64,000 nucleotides of DNA from Massilia putida (GTDB lineage: Bacteria > Pseudomonadota > Gammaproteobacteria > Burkholderiales > Burkholderiaceae_D), in the NCBI RefSeq assembly GCF_001941825.1, contig NZ_CP019038.1, positions 5,952,001 through 6,016,000 of the forward strand. The letters are read 5' to 3'. This document shows positions 46,674 to 56,233 of this stretch, piece by piece. Made by a program: the position numbers and the translations under genes. Numbering within the stretch: the stretch's first letter is position 1; every line of letters begins with the position of its first letter. The notes under the pieces were generated by a model. It did not search any database. It saw only the letters and a list, made by a program, of their open reading frames with translations, and was not told the origin of the DNA.

Positions 46674-47572
46674 GACGGTCCGTCCGCCAAGGCGGCATGA
46701 TGCTGGCCGAGCTGATGGTGGCGCTGGCCGTCGGCCTGGGCGTCGTGCTGGCGGCCGGGCGCCTGCTCGTGCTGGCGAACGGCGCGTACGCGGCCCAGGT
46801 CGAGTCGTCCGCGGTCGACGATGGCGGACGTTTCGCCGTCGACCTCATTGCCCGCGCCGTGCGTCAGGCGGGCGCCGTCGACGTCGCGACACTGGCCGAT
46901 CCGGCGTCCGATGCCGCGCCGGCGCGCCTGGCCGGGCTGGATGCGCGCACGCTGTCCCGCACGACGCCGGGCCTTTCCGATCCGCTCCCGGCCGCCATCA
47001 ACGGCAGCGACGTGCTGGCCATCCGTTTTCCCGGCGCGGATGGCGACGCCATCGACTGCGCGGGCTTTCCGGCTGCCGCGGGGGAGGAGGGCTGGAGCAT
47101 CTTCTACGTGGCGCGCAACGGCGAGGGCGAGGCCGAATTGCGCTGCAAATACCGTGGCGCCGCGCACTGGAGCGCGGACGCGCTGGTGACCGGGGTCGAT
47201 GGCTTCCAGGTCCTGTACGGCGTGGACACGGACGATCCGCCCGACGGCGTGGCCAATCGCTACCTGAACGCGGCGGCAGTGGATGCGCTCGATGCCGAAC
47301 TGGCCAGCCTGGGCGAGGCGGAATTCAACCGCCGCACCCACTGGAAGCGCATCGTCGGCGTGCGCGTGGGCCTGCTGCTGCACGGGAGCCGGCCCACGCG
47401 CGCGGTGCCCGGCAGCGCGCGCTACGACCTGCTCGGCGCGGGCTATGCGGATGCCGCCGGTGCGGACGATCCCGGCAGTTCGCTGGACGAAGCCCGCATG
47501 ACGCCCGACCTGCGGCGGCGCGAGCGGCGGCTGTTCACGTTCACGGTCGCGTTGCCGGCGCCGCCATCATGA
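46670..47572 (+). CDS. pilW: Type IV pilus minor pilin PilW
   Basis: 300 residues. Leader MRRSVRQGG, cleaved before MMLAELMVALAVGLGVVLAA, with Glu at +5. The large C-terminal domain includes VDGFQVLYGVDTDDPPDGVANRYL, a region typical of PilW. The start is within the pilV stop, and the stop overlaps the start of pilX (ATGA), so translation is coupled. Confidence 0.88.
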   Translation: MRRSVRQGGMMLAELMVALAVGLGVVLAAGRLLVLANGAYAAQVESSAVDDGGRFAVDLIARAVRQAGAVDVATLADPASDAAPARLAGLDARTLSRTTPGLSDPLPAAINGSDVLAIRFPGADGDAIDCAGFPAAAGEEGWSIFYVARNGEGEAELRCKYRGAAHWSADALVTGVDGFQVLYGVDTDDPPDGVANRYLNAAAVDALDAELASLGEAEFNRRTHWKRIVGVRVGLLLHGSRPTRAVPGSARYDLLGAGYADAAGADDPGSSLDEARMTPDLRRRERRLFTFTVALPAPPS

Positions 47573-48318
47573 AGACGCGCCGCTCCGAATCCGGGCTGGC
47601 CCTCGTCTGCGCGCTGATGCTGATGCTCGCGGCGATGGTGATTGGCCTGGCCGTCGTGCGCGGCGGCTTCGTCCTGCTGGCTGCCGCGCGCAACGAACGC
47701 GACCGCGACGTGGCGTGGGCCGCGGCCGAGGCGGCCTTGCGCGATGCCGAGCACGACATCGCCGGCGCGGCGGATGCGCCACCGGACCGCGCCGCGCATT
47801 TCAGCCCGGCGGGGGCAGGCGCCTTCGTCGACGGCTGCGGGCGCGGCGAGGACGATCGCGGCCTGTGCCGGGCCCGGTCGCCGCCCGCGTGGCAGACGCT
47901 GGACCTCACGGCCGGGAACAACCCGGCGCTCGTGCCGTACGGCCGCTTTACGGGCGCCACGCTGGCCATCGGCCACGGCGTGCTGCCCGCGCGGCTGCCG
48001 GCCTATGTCATCGAGCGGATCGCGCCGCCCGGCGCCACCGCGCGGCAGGGCGGTTTTTATCGCATCACGGCCATCGGCTTCGGGAGCCGGATAGCGACGC
48101 GGGTCGTGCTGCAGTCGCTGTACCGCTTGCCGCCGCCGAATGGAAACGCGGACGGACATGAAGGAGGCAATGGCAATGGAAACGCACACGGGGACGGCCA
48201 TGACGACGGCGACGGCAACCCGACGACCCGGCCGCAACAGCGCCAACTCCCCGCCGGCCGCATCGGCTGGGGCGAAATCGCGAACTGGGCCGAGCTGCAC
48301 GCACATACCCGGCCATGA
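47569..48318 (+). CDS. pilX: Type IV pilus minor pilin PilX with an Asn/Gly/His/Asp-rich tail
   Basis: 249 residues. Leader MKTRRSESG, then a hydrophobic helix [20 protein letters not shown] with Cys instead of Glu at +5. The PilX core ends near residue 190 ([14 protein letters not shown]). Beyond it a 60-residue tail begins with Asn/Gly/His/Asp-rich sequence ([19 protein letters not shown]) unlike the usual C-terminus. That DNA is also read in another frame as the start of pilE. Either the tail is real and possibly metal binding, or pilX has lost an older stop. Confidence 0.8.
   Translation: MKTRRSESGLALVCALMLMLAAMVIGLAVVRGGFVLLAAARNERDRDVAWAAAEAALRDAEHDIAGAADAPPDRAAHFSPAGAGAFVDGCGRGEDDRGLCRARSPPAWQTLDLTAGNNPALVPYGRFTGATLAIGHGVLPARLPAYVIERIAPPGATARQGGFYRITAIGFGSRIATRVVLQSLYRLPPPNGNADGHEGGNGNGNAHGDGHDDGDGNPTTRPQQRQLPAGRIGWGEIANWAELHAHTRP
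48161..48178 (+). promoter_or_regulatory. Ribosome binding site for pilE inside pilX
   Basis: A full AAGGAGG (48161-48167) lies 8 nt before ATG 48176, in the frame of pilE and inside the pilX coding sequence. It decides the pilE start, since no other start codon lies closer to the prepilin cleavage site except ATG 48200, which has no such site. Confidence 0.7.
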
Positions 48319-48772
48319 CATTCGATCCCTTGCACCAAGCCCGGGCTTCACCCTGGTCGAACTGATGATCGTCGTGGCCATCGTCGGCATCCTCGGGGCG
48401 CTCGCGTATCCGACCTACGCCGGCTACATCGTGCGCACGCGGCGCACCGAAGGGGAGGTGGCGCTGATCGAAGCCATGCAGCGGCAGGAGCGATATCATG
48501 TCCAGCACAACACCTACGTCGCCTTCTCGGCGGACGAGTCCGGTGCGGACGGGTTCACGTGGTGGTCGGGCGCCAATGCGTCCGCCAGTGCCTACGAACT
48601 CGATGCGCATGCCTGTCACGGGCGCGACATCGCGGCGTGCGTCGAGATCCGTGCCCGTCCCGGCACGGCCAGGGTCGACGCGCGCTTCCGCGATCCCGAC
48701 TGCGGCGTGCTGACCCTGGACAGCACCGGACGCCAGGGCGAGCAAGGCACGGGGGCGCGATGTTGGCCGTGA
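48176..48772 (+). CDS. pilE: Type IV pilin-like protein PilE with a long leader
   Basis: 198 residues. The prepilin site is SPG followed by [33 protein letters not shown], with Glu at +5. Counting from ATG 48176 the leader is 57 residues, far longer than the usual 6-30, and rich in Thr, Ser, Ala and Pro. The soluble part has a Cys pair ([21 protein letters not shown]). It overlaps pilX by 143 bp in another frame and fimT by 13 bp. It is a minor pilin of the PilE type rather than the major subunit. Confidence 0.82.
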   Translation: METHTGTAMTTATATRRPGRNSANSPPAASAGAKSRTGPSCTHIPGHDIRSLAPSPGFTLVELMIVVAIVGILGALAYPTYAGYIVRTRRTEGEVALIEAMQRQERYHVQHNTYVAFSADESGADGFTWWSGANASASAYELDAHACHGRDIAACVEIRARPGTARVDARFRDPDCGVLTLDSTGRQGEQGTGARCWP

Positions 48773-49326
48773 CGTGCTGCGGCGCGCGGGCCCGCGGCGT
48801 GTCGCTGCCGGAAATGTGCATCGTGCTGGCCGTGGCGGCGTTATCGTTGGCCATCGCCGCGCCCGACCTGCGCGATCTCGTGCGTACCCAGCAGTTGAAG
48901 GCGGCAACGGGCGACCTGTTCGCGGCGATCGATCTCGCGCGGGCCCAGGCGCTGGCGCGCGGGCGCCAGATCAAGCTGGTGCCGCTGGATCCTCGCGGCG
49001 CCGACTGGCGCCGGGGCTGGCGCGTGGTCGACGAGCACGACGATGGCGAGCCGGCTACGGATGAGCTGATCGCGGAGCATGGTCCGCTGGCGCCCGGCAT
49101 CGCCGTCGGCTTCGCCTTCACGAATGTCGCACCGCCGTACTATATCGCCTACAATGGCGCGGGGCGCAGTTGCGCCGACGGCAACAGCGCGGCGGCGCGC
49201 TGGGGAACGGTGTCGCTGTTTCACGGCGGGCACATCCGCCGTATTAAAATCAATATGCTGGGCCGGGCGCGCGTGTGCGATCCGGCGCGCGATGCGGGTT
49301 GCGACGGCGCCGCGGCACCGCAGTGA
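48760..49326 (+). CDS. fimT: GspH/FimT family pseudopilin
   Basis: 188 residues. Leader [13 protein letters not shown], cleaved before [24 protein letters not shown] with Glu at +5. The soluble domain has the FimT/GspH pattern [23 protein letters not shown] and a C-terminal disulfide candidate (CDPARDAGC). Last gene of the minor-pilin operon; no pilY1 accompanies it. ribD starts 26 bp later on the same strand. Confidence 0.85.
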   Translation: MLAVTCCGARARGVSLPEMCIVLAVAALSLAIAAPDLRDLVRTQQLKAATGDLFAAIDLARAQALARGRQIKLVPLDPRGADWRRGWRVVDEHDDGEPATDELIAEHGPLAPGIAVGFAFTNVAPPYYIAYNGAGRSCADGNSAAARWGTVSLFHGGHIRRIKINMLGRARVCDPARDAGCDGAAAPQ

Positions 49327-49352
49327 ACAACGTAGCGAGACCGGAAACGAGA

Positions 49353-50471
49353 GTGCAGATACAGAGCGATACCGACGGCATGGCGCTGGCCCTGGAATGG
49401 GCGGCGAAGGGGATGTACATCACCGCGCCCAACCCGCGCATCGGTTGCGTGATCGTGCGCGATGGCGTCGTCATCGGCGCCGGCCACACGCAGCCCGCCG
49501 GCCAGGCCCACGCCGAGATCCAGGCGCTGCGCGATGCCCAGGCGCGCGGCAACGACGTGCGCGGCGCCACCGCCTACGTGACGCTGGAGCCGTGCAGCCA
49601 CTACGGGCGCACGCCGCCGTGCTCGAACGCGCTGATCCAGGCGGGGCTCGGCCGCGTCGTCGCGTCGATGGTCGACCCGAACCCGCTCGTGGCGGGGCGG
49701 GGGATGGCGCAGCTGGAAGCGGCCGGGATCGACGTCAGCGCGGGCGTGCTGGCGAAGCAGGCGTACGAACTGAACATCGGCTTCTTTACGCGCATGCGCC
49801 ATGGCCGGCCGTGGGTGCGCCTCAAGACGGCGGCCAGCCTGGACGGCGTCACGGCATTGGACAACGGCGAAAGCCAGTGGATCACGAGCCAGGAGGCGCG
49901 TGCGGATGGCCACGCGTGGCGCGCGCGCGCGAGCGCGATCCTGACCGGCATCGGCACGATCAAGGTCGACAACCCGCAGCTGACCGTGCGCGGCATCGAC
50001 ACGCCGCTGCAGCCGCGCCGCGTGATCGTCGACAGCCGCCTCGACATCGGGACGGGCGCCTGCATCCTGCAGGGCGAGCCGTGCTGGATCGTGGCCGCCG
50101 TGCCGCAGCGGGAAAAAGAAGCGGCGCTGCGGGCGATGGGGCATGAGATCATCATGCTGCCGAATCCGTCCGGCAAGGTCGACCTGCCGGCGCTCATGCG
50201 CGAGCTGGGCCGGCGCGAGATCAACGAGCTGCATGTCGAGGCCGGTTCCAAGCTGAACGCGTCGCTCGTGCGCGAAGGCTGCGTGGACGAGCTGCTCGTG
50301 TACCTGGCGCCCAGCCTCGTCGGTCCGGGACAGGGGATGTTCGCGCTGCCGCCGCTGGCGCGCCTGGCGGACAAGCTGCCGCTGCATTTCCATGGCGTGG
50401 CCCAGGTCGGCCCCGACCTGCGCATCATGGCGCGTTTCCGGCCGGACGAAGACCCGAACCGCCACGCCTGA
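49353..50471 (+). CDS. ribD: Bifunctional pyrimidine deaminase/reductase RibD
   Basis: 372 residues. The deaminase domain has the zinc site GQAHAEIQAL and PCSHYGRTPPCSNALI; the reductase domain follows (VRLKTAASLDGVTALDNGES, LHVEAGSKLNASL). It performs the second and third steps of riboflavin synthesis. The start is taken as GTG 49353, which gives an N-terminus closely like that of the E. coli enzyme; GTG 49323, overlapping fimT's stop, and ATG 49380 are alternatives. ribE follows by 32 bp. Confidence 0.95.
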   Translation: MQIQSDTDGMALALEWAAKGMYITAPNPRIGCVIVRDGVVIGAGHTQPAGQAHAEIQALRDAQARGNDVRGATAYVTLEPCSHYGRTPPCSNALIQAGLGRVVASMVDPNPLVAGRGMAQLEAAGIDVSAGVLAKQAYELNIGFFTRMRHGRPWVRLKTAASLDGVTALDNGESQWITSQEARADGHAWRARASAILTGIGTIKVDNPQLTVRGIDTPLQPRRVIVDSRLDIGTGACILQGEPCWIVAAVPQREKEAALRAMGHEIIMLPNPSGKVDLPALMRELGRREINELHVEAGSKLNASLVREGCVDELLVYLAPSLVGPGQGMFALPPLARLADKLPLHFHGVAQVGPDLRIMARFRPDEDPNRHA

Positions 50472-50503
50472 CACCGATACAAGTAAAAGCAAAGGAAGAG
50501 AGT

Positions 50504-51133
50504 ATGTTCACCGGAATCGTCGCTGCCGTCGGCAGCATCAAATCGGTCACCCCGCTCGCGGACGGCGCGGATGCGGGCGTGCGCCTCGACATCGACGCGG
50601 GCGGCCTGCCGCTGGGCGACGTCGCGCTGGGCGACTCGATCGCCATCAACGGCGCCTGCATGACCGTCGTCGAGAAGACGGACAGCGCGTTCGCCGTCGA
50701 CGTGTCGCGCGAGAGCCTGAACCGCACCGTCGGCCTCGACCAGCCGGGCGAAGTGAACCTGGAAAAGGCGCTGACCTTGGCCGAGCGCCTGGGCGGGCAC
50801 CTCGTCTCGGGGCACGTGGACGGGCTCGGCGAGGTGCACAGCTTCGAGCAGGTGGGCGAGTCGTGGAAACTCGTCATCGACGCACCGCGTGAGCTGGGCA
50901 AATACCTGGCCTATAAAGGTTCCGTCGTCGTGAACGGCGTGTCGCTGACCGTCAACAGCGTCGAGGACATCGATGGCGCGGGTCAAGCGTGCTGCCGCTT
51001 CTCGATCAACCTGATCCCGCACACGATCGCCGTCACGACGCTGAAGCACCTGCGCGCCGGCGCCAAGGTCAACCTGGAAATCGACCTCATCGCCCGCTAC
51101 GTGGAGCGCATGCTCAGCGCAGCCAAAGCCTGA
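50504..51133 (+). CDS. ribE: Riboflavin synthase, alpha subunit
   Basis: 209 residues with two lumazine-binding barrels: MFTGIVAAVGSIKSV...GDSIAINGACMTVV...HLVSGHVDGLGE, then VVVNGVSLTVNSVED...HTIAVTTLKHL. It dismutates two lumazine molecules to riboflavin. GGAAGAGAGT lies before the ATG. It forms an operon with ribD; the S9 peptidase follows after 106 bp. Confidence 0.96.
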   Translation: MFTGIVAAVGSIKSVTPLADGADAGVRLDIDAGGLPLGDVALGDSIAINGACMTVVEKTDSAFAVDVSRESLNRTVGLDQPGEVNLEKALTLAERLGGHLVSGHVDGLGEVHSFEQVGESWKLVIDAPRELGKYLAYKGSVVVNGVSLTVNSVEDIDGAGQACCRFSINLIPHTIAVTTLKHLRAGAKVNLEIDLIARYVERMLSAAKA

Positions 51134-51239
51134 CCAGGGATATTTGGCGTAGACTTCCCGCTGGCATTTATTCCAGCGTAGGCGGGGCATTCGCGCGCGT
51201 CTTTACGTTGGCATCCACAACGACAACAAGGACGAGACG

Positions 51240-53222
51240 ATGACCCTGGACACTCCCAAGCATGGCAAGACTCTGGCGCGCGGCGCGGCGTTGATCACGC
51301 TGCTCGCGGCGGCGGGGTTTGCTTCGGCCGACCCGGCCGGCATCCGCACCTACCGCACGCTCACGATGGCGCCGGGCGGCGACCGTATCGCGGCCGTCGA
51401 AGCGGTGGAGGGGGAGGCGAAGACGGGGCCGCGCGTCGTCGTGCGCGACACGGCCACGGGCAAGGTCGCGTCGACGTGGCAAAAGGCCGACTGCGCGCAA
51501 TGCAAGCTGGAATCGCTGGCCTGGTCGCCGGACCAGAAGACGTTGGCCGCGATCGTCACCGACCCGAAGGCGGGCACGGCCGCCGTCATGCTGTTGCGCG
51601 ACGGCCGGACGACTCTGCTCATTACCGTGAAAGGCGTCGCCGGCACCGTGCGCTGGTCGCCGGACGGGCGCCAGGTCGCGTTCCTCGCGACGGTCGGCGC
51701 GAAAAAGCTGGCGGGCGCCGTCGAAGCGGGCGCGCGCCGGATCGGCGAGATCGGCCTCGCGCAGGAAGAGGACGAGCAGCGCATCGCCATCGTGCCGGTA
51801 AGCGGCGGCGCGGGCGGTGGTGATTATCGTCTGGTGTCGCCGGGCGACACCTACATCTACGAATACGACTGGACGCCGGACGGCAAGGGCTTCGTGGTCA
51901 CGAGCGCGAAGGGCAATGGCGACAACAACTGGTGGATCGCCACGCTGGGCCATGTCGACGCGGTCAGCGGCCGGCTGCGCGTGATCGCGGCGCCGAAGAT
52001 GCAAATGAACATGCCGCACGTGTCGCCGGACGGCCGCACGGTGGCGTTCATCGGGGGCCTGATGAGCGACTTCGGCTCCGTCGGCGGCGACGTGTATACG
52101 GTGCCGCTGGAAGGCGGCGGCGAACCCGTCGACGTGACGCCGGACTACAAGGCCACCTTCAACGGCATCGCGTGGCGCGGCAAGGAATTACTGGCGTCCG
52201 TGCTGGCGGGCAGCGACGCCGGCATCGCCGCGATCGACCCGGACGCGCGCGCGACGCGCATGCTGTGGCAAGCGCCGGTGGGCGTGTCGGCCGGCCGCGA
52301 CGGCCGCTTCGTGTTCAGCGCGGACGGCCGCGTGGCCGCGTCCGTGACGGAAGACTTCGAGCACGCGCCGCGCATCGTCGCGGGACGCCTGCCGGAACTG
52401 GTGCCGATCACGCGCGACAACGACGGCTTCGCGCCGCAGGTGGCCGCGCGCAGCGTCGGCTGGACCAACGAGGGGTTCAGCGTACAGGGCTGGCTGGTCG
52501 GGCCGCGCAATGTCGACGCGGGCAAAACCTATCCGATGATCGTGCAGGTGCACGGCGGCCCCGCGTCGGCCGTGTCGCCGCGCTACGTGTCCGGCGGCGA
52601 CAGCGGCAATGCGCTCGTGCGCGACCTGGTGAAGGAAGGCTATTTCGTGTTCATGCCGAACCCGCGCGGCAGCTATGGCCAGGGCGCGGCGTTCACGCGG
52701 GCGAACATGCGCGACTTCGGCGGCGGTGACTGGCGCGACATCCTGGCCGGCGTCGACGCGGCCATCGCCCGGGCGCCGATCGACGGCAACCGCCTCGGGC
52801 TGATGGGCCATTCCTACGGCGGCTTCATGACGATGTGGGGCGTCACGCACAGCCAGCGCTTCAAGGCCGCCGTGGCCGGCGCCGGCATCGCCAACTGGAT
52901 CAGCTATTACGGCCAGAACGGCATCGACCAGTGGATGGTGCCTTACTTCGGTGCGACGATGTATGACGATCCCGCGATCTACCGCGCGGCTTCGCCCATC
53001 GAATCGATCAAGGCGGCGCGCACGCCGACGCTGATTTATGTGGGGGAGCGCGACGTCGAGTGTCCGCCGGCGCAGTCGTTCGAGTTCTGGCACGCGCTGC
53101 GGGCGCTGGGCGTGCCGACCACCTTGCTCGTGTACGACGGCGAGGGCCACGCGTTCCGCAAGCCGGAGAACCAGCGCGATCTGCGCGCGCGCGAGATCGC
53201 CTGGTTCAACAAATATCTGTAG
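51240..53222 (+). CDS. S9 family (acylaminoacyl-peptidase-like) serine peptidase
   Basis: 660 residues. A signal peptide (LITLLAAAGFASA) sends it to the periplasm. Residues 40-400 form WD40/propeller-like blades (LAWSPDQKTLAAI, VRWSPDGRQVAFLA, PHVSPDGRTVAFIG). The C-terminal alpha/beta-hydrolase domain has the nucleophile in MGHSYGGFMT, the Asp in YVGERDVECP and the His in DGEGHAF. It hydrolyses short peptides or N-acyl peptides. It stands alone and is convergent with an M16 peptidase. Confidence 0.9.
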   Translation: MTLDTPKHGKTLARGAALITLLAAAGFASADPAGIRTYRTLTMAPGGDRIAAVEAVEGEAKTGPRVVVRDTATGKVASTWQKADCAQCKLESLAWSPDQKTLAAIVTDPKAGTAAVMLLRDGRTTLLITVKGVAGTVRWSPDGRQVAFLATVGAKKLAGAVEAGARRIGEIGLAQEEDEQRIAIVPVSGGAGGGDYRLVSPGDTYIYEYDWTPDGKGFVVTSAKGNGDNNWWIATLGHVDAVSGRLRVIAAPKMQMNMPHVSPDGRTVAFIGGLMSDFGSVGGDVYTVPLEGGGEPVDVTPDYKATFNGIAWRGKELLASVLAGSDAGIAAIDPDARATRMLWQAPVGVSAGRDGRFVFSADGRVAASVTEDFEHAPRIVAGRLPELVPITRDNDGFAPQVAARSVGWTNEGFSVQGWLVGPRNVDAGKTYPMIVQVHGGPASAVSPRYVSGGDSGNALVRDLVKEGYFVFMPNPRGSYGQGAAFTRANMRDFGGGDWRDILAGVDAAIARAPIDGNRLGLMGHSYGGFMTMWGVTHSQRFKAAVAGAGIANWISYYGQNGIDQWMVPYFGATMYDDPAIYRAASPIESIKAARTPTLIYVGERDVECPPAQSFEFWHALRALGVPTTLLVYDGEGHAFRKPENQRDLRAREIAWFNKYL

Positions 53223-53224
53223 GT

Positions 53225-53356
53225 GGACAGCTTTGCTGTCCTCGCGTTCAACGTTCGCCGGCATGATTCGACGTGTCCCAGGTCGCGTTCAACGTTCGCC
53301 GGCGCGAATACGACGTGTCCGGGGTCGCGTATCACCGCGTGGACGGCGAGCCGTCC
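53225..53356. repeat. Tandem 41-bp repeat flanked by short hairpins
   Basis: Two copies of TCGCGTTCAACGTTCGCCGG plus ..CGACGTGTCC..GG lie at 53242-53282 and 53283-53324, followed by a third truncated TCGCG. The block is preceded by hairpin GGACAGC-TTT-GCTGTCC (53225-53241) and closed by GGACGGC-GA-GCCGTCC (53341-53356). It fills the gap between the convergent S9 and M16 peptidase genes. Confidence 0.75.
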
Positions 53357-53359
53357 ACC

Positions 53360-56233
53360 CTACGAACGGGGCTTCTTGTCAGTCGCGTTCCTGGCCTGGG
53401 CGGCGGCGGCCTTCGCTTCCGGATTCAACACCACCTGCACATAGTTCTCCGTGTTCAGGTAGCGCTGCGCCGCCCGCTTCACGTCGTCCACGGTCAGGTT
53501 CTGCACCTCCTTGTCGAACGTGAGGATGGTGCCGGGGTCCGTGCCTTCCGTCAGCGACGTCTGCAGCGCGGCCAGCCAGTACGTGTTTTCCTGCAGCGAC
53601 TTGCGGTAGGTCTGCAGCCAGTTCGTCTTGACCTTGTCCAGGTCGGCCTGCGTCGGGCCTTCCGTGCGCATGCGCTCGATCTCGGCGAAGGTCGCGGTCA
53701 GCACCTTGTCGACGTTGTCCGGACCGGTCGGCAACTGCACGCCGATCGTGTAGTGGCTGTACGGGATGCGCGTCATCGAGCCTTCCATGCCGCCGCCGTA
53801 GATCAGGCCCAGTTTTTCGCGCAGCACGTCGATGATGCGGATATTCATGACTTCCGTCAGCGCGGACAGGCGCAGTTCTTCCAGTTCCGTGACGTCGGTC
53901 GGGCCGGTAAAAGTCAGCGACACGGTGCTGCGGTCTTCCGAGCCGCTGTTCACTTCACGCTTGACGACGCCCGACACGGGACGGATGCCGAGGTCGCGGT
54001 AGGCGGTCGGGATGTCCGGCGTCGGCAGGCTGCCGAGGTAGGTCGCGAGGAGCGGCTTGATGGCGGCCGGGTCGAAGCTGCCGACGAAGATGAACGTCAG
54101 GCCCTTGGCGCTGGAAAAGCGCTGGCGGTAGATGGCGATCGCGCGGTCGAGATCGATCTTCGTGATGTCGTCGGGACGCAGGGCACGCGGTGCGCGCGGG
54201 TTATTGTTGTACAGCGTGGCCAGCACGGTGTCGCCGAACAGGGCGCCCGGCTGCGACAGGCGGTTGCGCGCCAGTTCCATCTGCTTGCCGATAAACGATT
54301 TATACAGATCCTCGTCGCGGCGCACGCCGGCGAACTTCAGCCACACCATCTGCAGCATCGTCTCGACGTCGGTGGCGCCCGCGGTGCCCGCGACCACGTC
54401 CGTGTTGTTGCCCAGGCCCGCGCTGACGGACGCCGCCTTGCCGGCCAAGATCTTGCGCATGTCGAGCGGCGAGAAATCCTTCAAGCCCATCGCGGCGACG
54501 ATCGTGTCGGCATAGCGGGCGTTGAACATGTCCTTGTCGTCGAACAGGCTCTGGCCGCCGAAGCGGGCGGCGCTCATCAGGACCTGGTCGTTGCGGAACG
54601 TCGTCGGCTTGAGGATCACCTTGACGCCGTTCGACAAGGTCAGCCGGGTCAGGCCGAGGCTCTCGTCGCGGCTCTCGTCGACGATCTTGCCGGGCGCCGG
54701 CGGGTGCTCCATCAGGTGCGCGGCCACGGCTTTTTCGTCGTGCGCCTGCACGTCGCGCTTTTCCGCGGCCGCGACGGCGGCGAGCAACTGGTCGCCGGTC
54801 GGGATGGCCGCGTCGCCGTCGGCCTTGGTCGAGCCCGTGTAGATCACGAGCTTGCCGGAGTCGGCCGGGATGGTTTTGGCCGCATACGCGTTGATCTCGG
54901 CCAGCGTGATGCCGGGCACCATGTCTTTCACGTAGCGGTATTCGGCGTCGATGCCGGGGATCGATTCGCCTTCGAGGAAGTTGCGCATCAGTTCGGACGC
55001 GTGGACGGCGGAATCGGTCTTGTCGCGCTCGTTCCAGGCGCGCTCGTAGGTGCGCATCATCGTCTTCTTCATGCGGTCCAGCTCGGCCGCCGTGAAGCCG
55101 AAGCGGCGCGCCCGCTCGTTCTCTTGCACGAGCGCGTCGATGGCGACGGTGGCGCCGCTCATGCCGAGCGCGGCCATCGCATTGTACGAACGGTAGCGCG
55201 GCGTCAGGCGGGAGAGGGCGCTGCTGGCGCCGATGAAGGGCGGTGTCGGCAGCTGCGACAGTTCCTGCAGGCGCTGGTTCAGCATACCGGCGAACAGCGC
55301 TTCGATCAGTTGCTCGCGGTAGCCGCGCAGCGTCTCGCGCTCGTGGAAGGCGCGCACCGGGTAGCGGATCAGGATCGATGCCGGGCCCGCTTCCTTGTCG
55401 GTGACGACGAGCGCTTCGTTGTCGGTGCGGGGCGGGATCTTCGCGTAGTCGCGCGGGCGCTCGTGGGCCGGGTTCTTGAGACCCGCGAAATGACGGCGGA
55501 TCAATTGCTCAGCTTTTGCGGGATCGATGTCGCCCACCGCGACGACGGCCATCAGGTCCGGGCGGTACCAGTCGCGGTAGAAGCGGCGCAGGGTGTCCGG
55601 CTTGAAGGTGCGGATGACGTCTTCCTGGCCGATCGGCAGGCGGTCGGCATAGCGCGAACCGTTATAAATCTTCGGCATCAGCACTTTCTGCATGCGGTCG
55701 CCGGCGCCCTTGCCGAGGCGTGCCTCTTCGAGGATGATGTCGCGCTCCTTGTCGATGTCGGCATCCGTCAGGGTCAGGCCATGCGCCCAGTCTTCCAGCA
55801 CGAGGAAGGCTTTGTCGAGGTCGTCCTTGCGGTCGGCCGGGACCGGCAGGATGTAGACGGTCTCGTCGAACGACGTGTACGCGTTCAGGTCGGCGCCGAA
55901 CTTCACGCCGATCGATTGCAGGTACGAGACCAGCTCGTGCTTTTTAAAATGGCGCGAGCCGTTGAAGGCCATGTGCTCGGTGAAGTGGGCCAGGCCCTGC
56001 TGGTCGGCGTCCTCGAGGATGGAGCCGGCCTTGACGACGAGGCGCAGTTCCAGCTTGTGCTCGGGCATGCGGTTGCGCTGGATGTAATAGGTCAGGCCGT
56101 TGTCGAGCTTGCCGACCTTCACCTGGGCCCCGACCGGCAGCGGATCGTCCAGCTTCAGGGACGCGCCCGGCGCCAGGCCTTGCACCAGCAGGGCGGCGAC
56201 GAGGAAAGAAATGCGGGCGATTCGGATGAGCAT
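53360..56233 (-). CDS. M16 family zinc metallopeptidase, two-domain, exported
   Basis: 957 residues with an N-terminal signal segment (ISFLVAALLVQGLAPGAS). The inverted zinc motif HFTEH lies at 83-87 (LAHFTEHMAFNGS), with the third ligand in the downstream DIILEEARLG helix. A catalytic half and an inactive half (LTLSNGVKVILKPTTFRNDQ starts the second) give the pitrilysin/PqqL-like clamshell. It is likely periplasmic, degrading peptides. It faces the S9 peptidase; the two may share a peptide-scavenging role, which is an inference. Confidence 0.92.
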   Translation of the reverse strand: MLIRIARISFLVAALLVQGLAPGASLKLDDPLPVGAQVKVGKLDNGLTYYIQRNRMPEHKLELRLVVKAGSILEDADQQGLAHFTEHMAFNGSRHFKKHELVSYLQSIGVKFGADLNAYTSFDETVYILPVPADRKDDLDKAFLVLEDWAHGLTLTDADIDKERDIILEEARLGKGAGDRMQKVLMPKIYNGSRYADRLPIGQEDVIRTFKPDTLRRFYRDWYRPDLMAVVAVGDIDPAKAEQLIRRHFAGLKNPAHERPRDYAKIPPRTDNEALVVTDKEAGPASILIRYPVRAFHERETLRGYREQLIEALFAGMLNQRLQELSQLPTPPFIGASSALSRLTPRYRSYNAMAALGMSGATVAIDALVQENERARRFGFTAAELDRMKKTMMRTYERAWNERDKTDSAVHASELMRNFLEGESIPGIDAEYRYVKDMVPGITLAEINAYAAKTIPADSGKLVIYTGSTKADGDAAIPTGDQLLAAVAAAEKRDVQAHDEKAVAAHLMEHPPAPGKIVDESRDESLGLTRLTLSNGVKVILKPTTFRNDQVLMSAARFGGQSLFDDKDMFNARYADTIVAAMGLKDFSPLDMRKILAGKAASVSAGLGNNTDVVAGTAGATDVETMLQMVWLKFAGVRRDEDLYKSFIGKQMELARNRLSQPGALFGDTVLATLYNNNPRAPRALRPDDITKIDLDRAIAIYRQRFSSAKGLTFIFVGSFDPAAIKPLLATYLGSLPTPDIPTAYRDLGIRPVSGVVKREVNSGSEDRSTVSLTFTGPTDVTELEELRLSALTEVMNIRIIDVLREKLGLIYGGGMEGSMTRIPYSHYTIGVQLPTGPDNVDKVLTATFAEIERMRTEGPTQADLDKVKTNWLQTYRKSLQENTYWLAALQTSLTEGTDPGTILTFDKEVQNLTVDDVKRAAQRYLNTENYVQVVLNPEAKAAAAQARNATDKKPRS

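Noticed and set aside
53360..56233. 1033-residue plus-strand frame (53273-56374) over the M16 peptidase
   Set aside because: Shadow frame. The minus-strand product has the HFTEH motif and signal peptide, and the plus-strand one has no recognisable domain.
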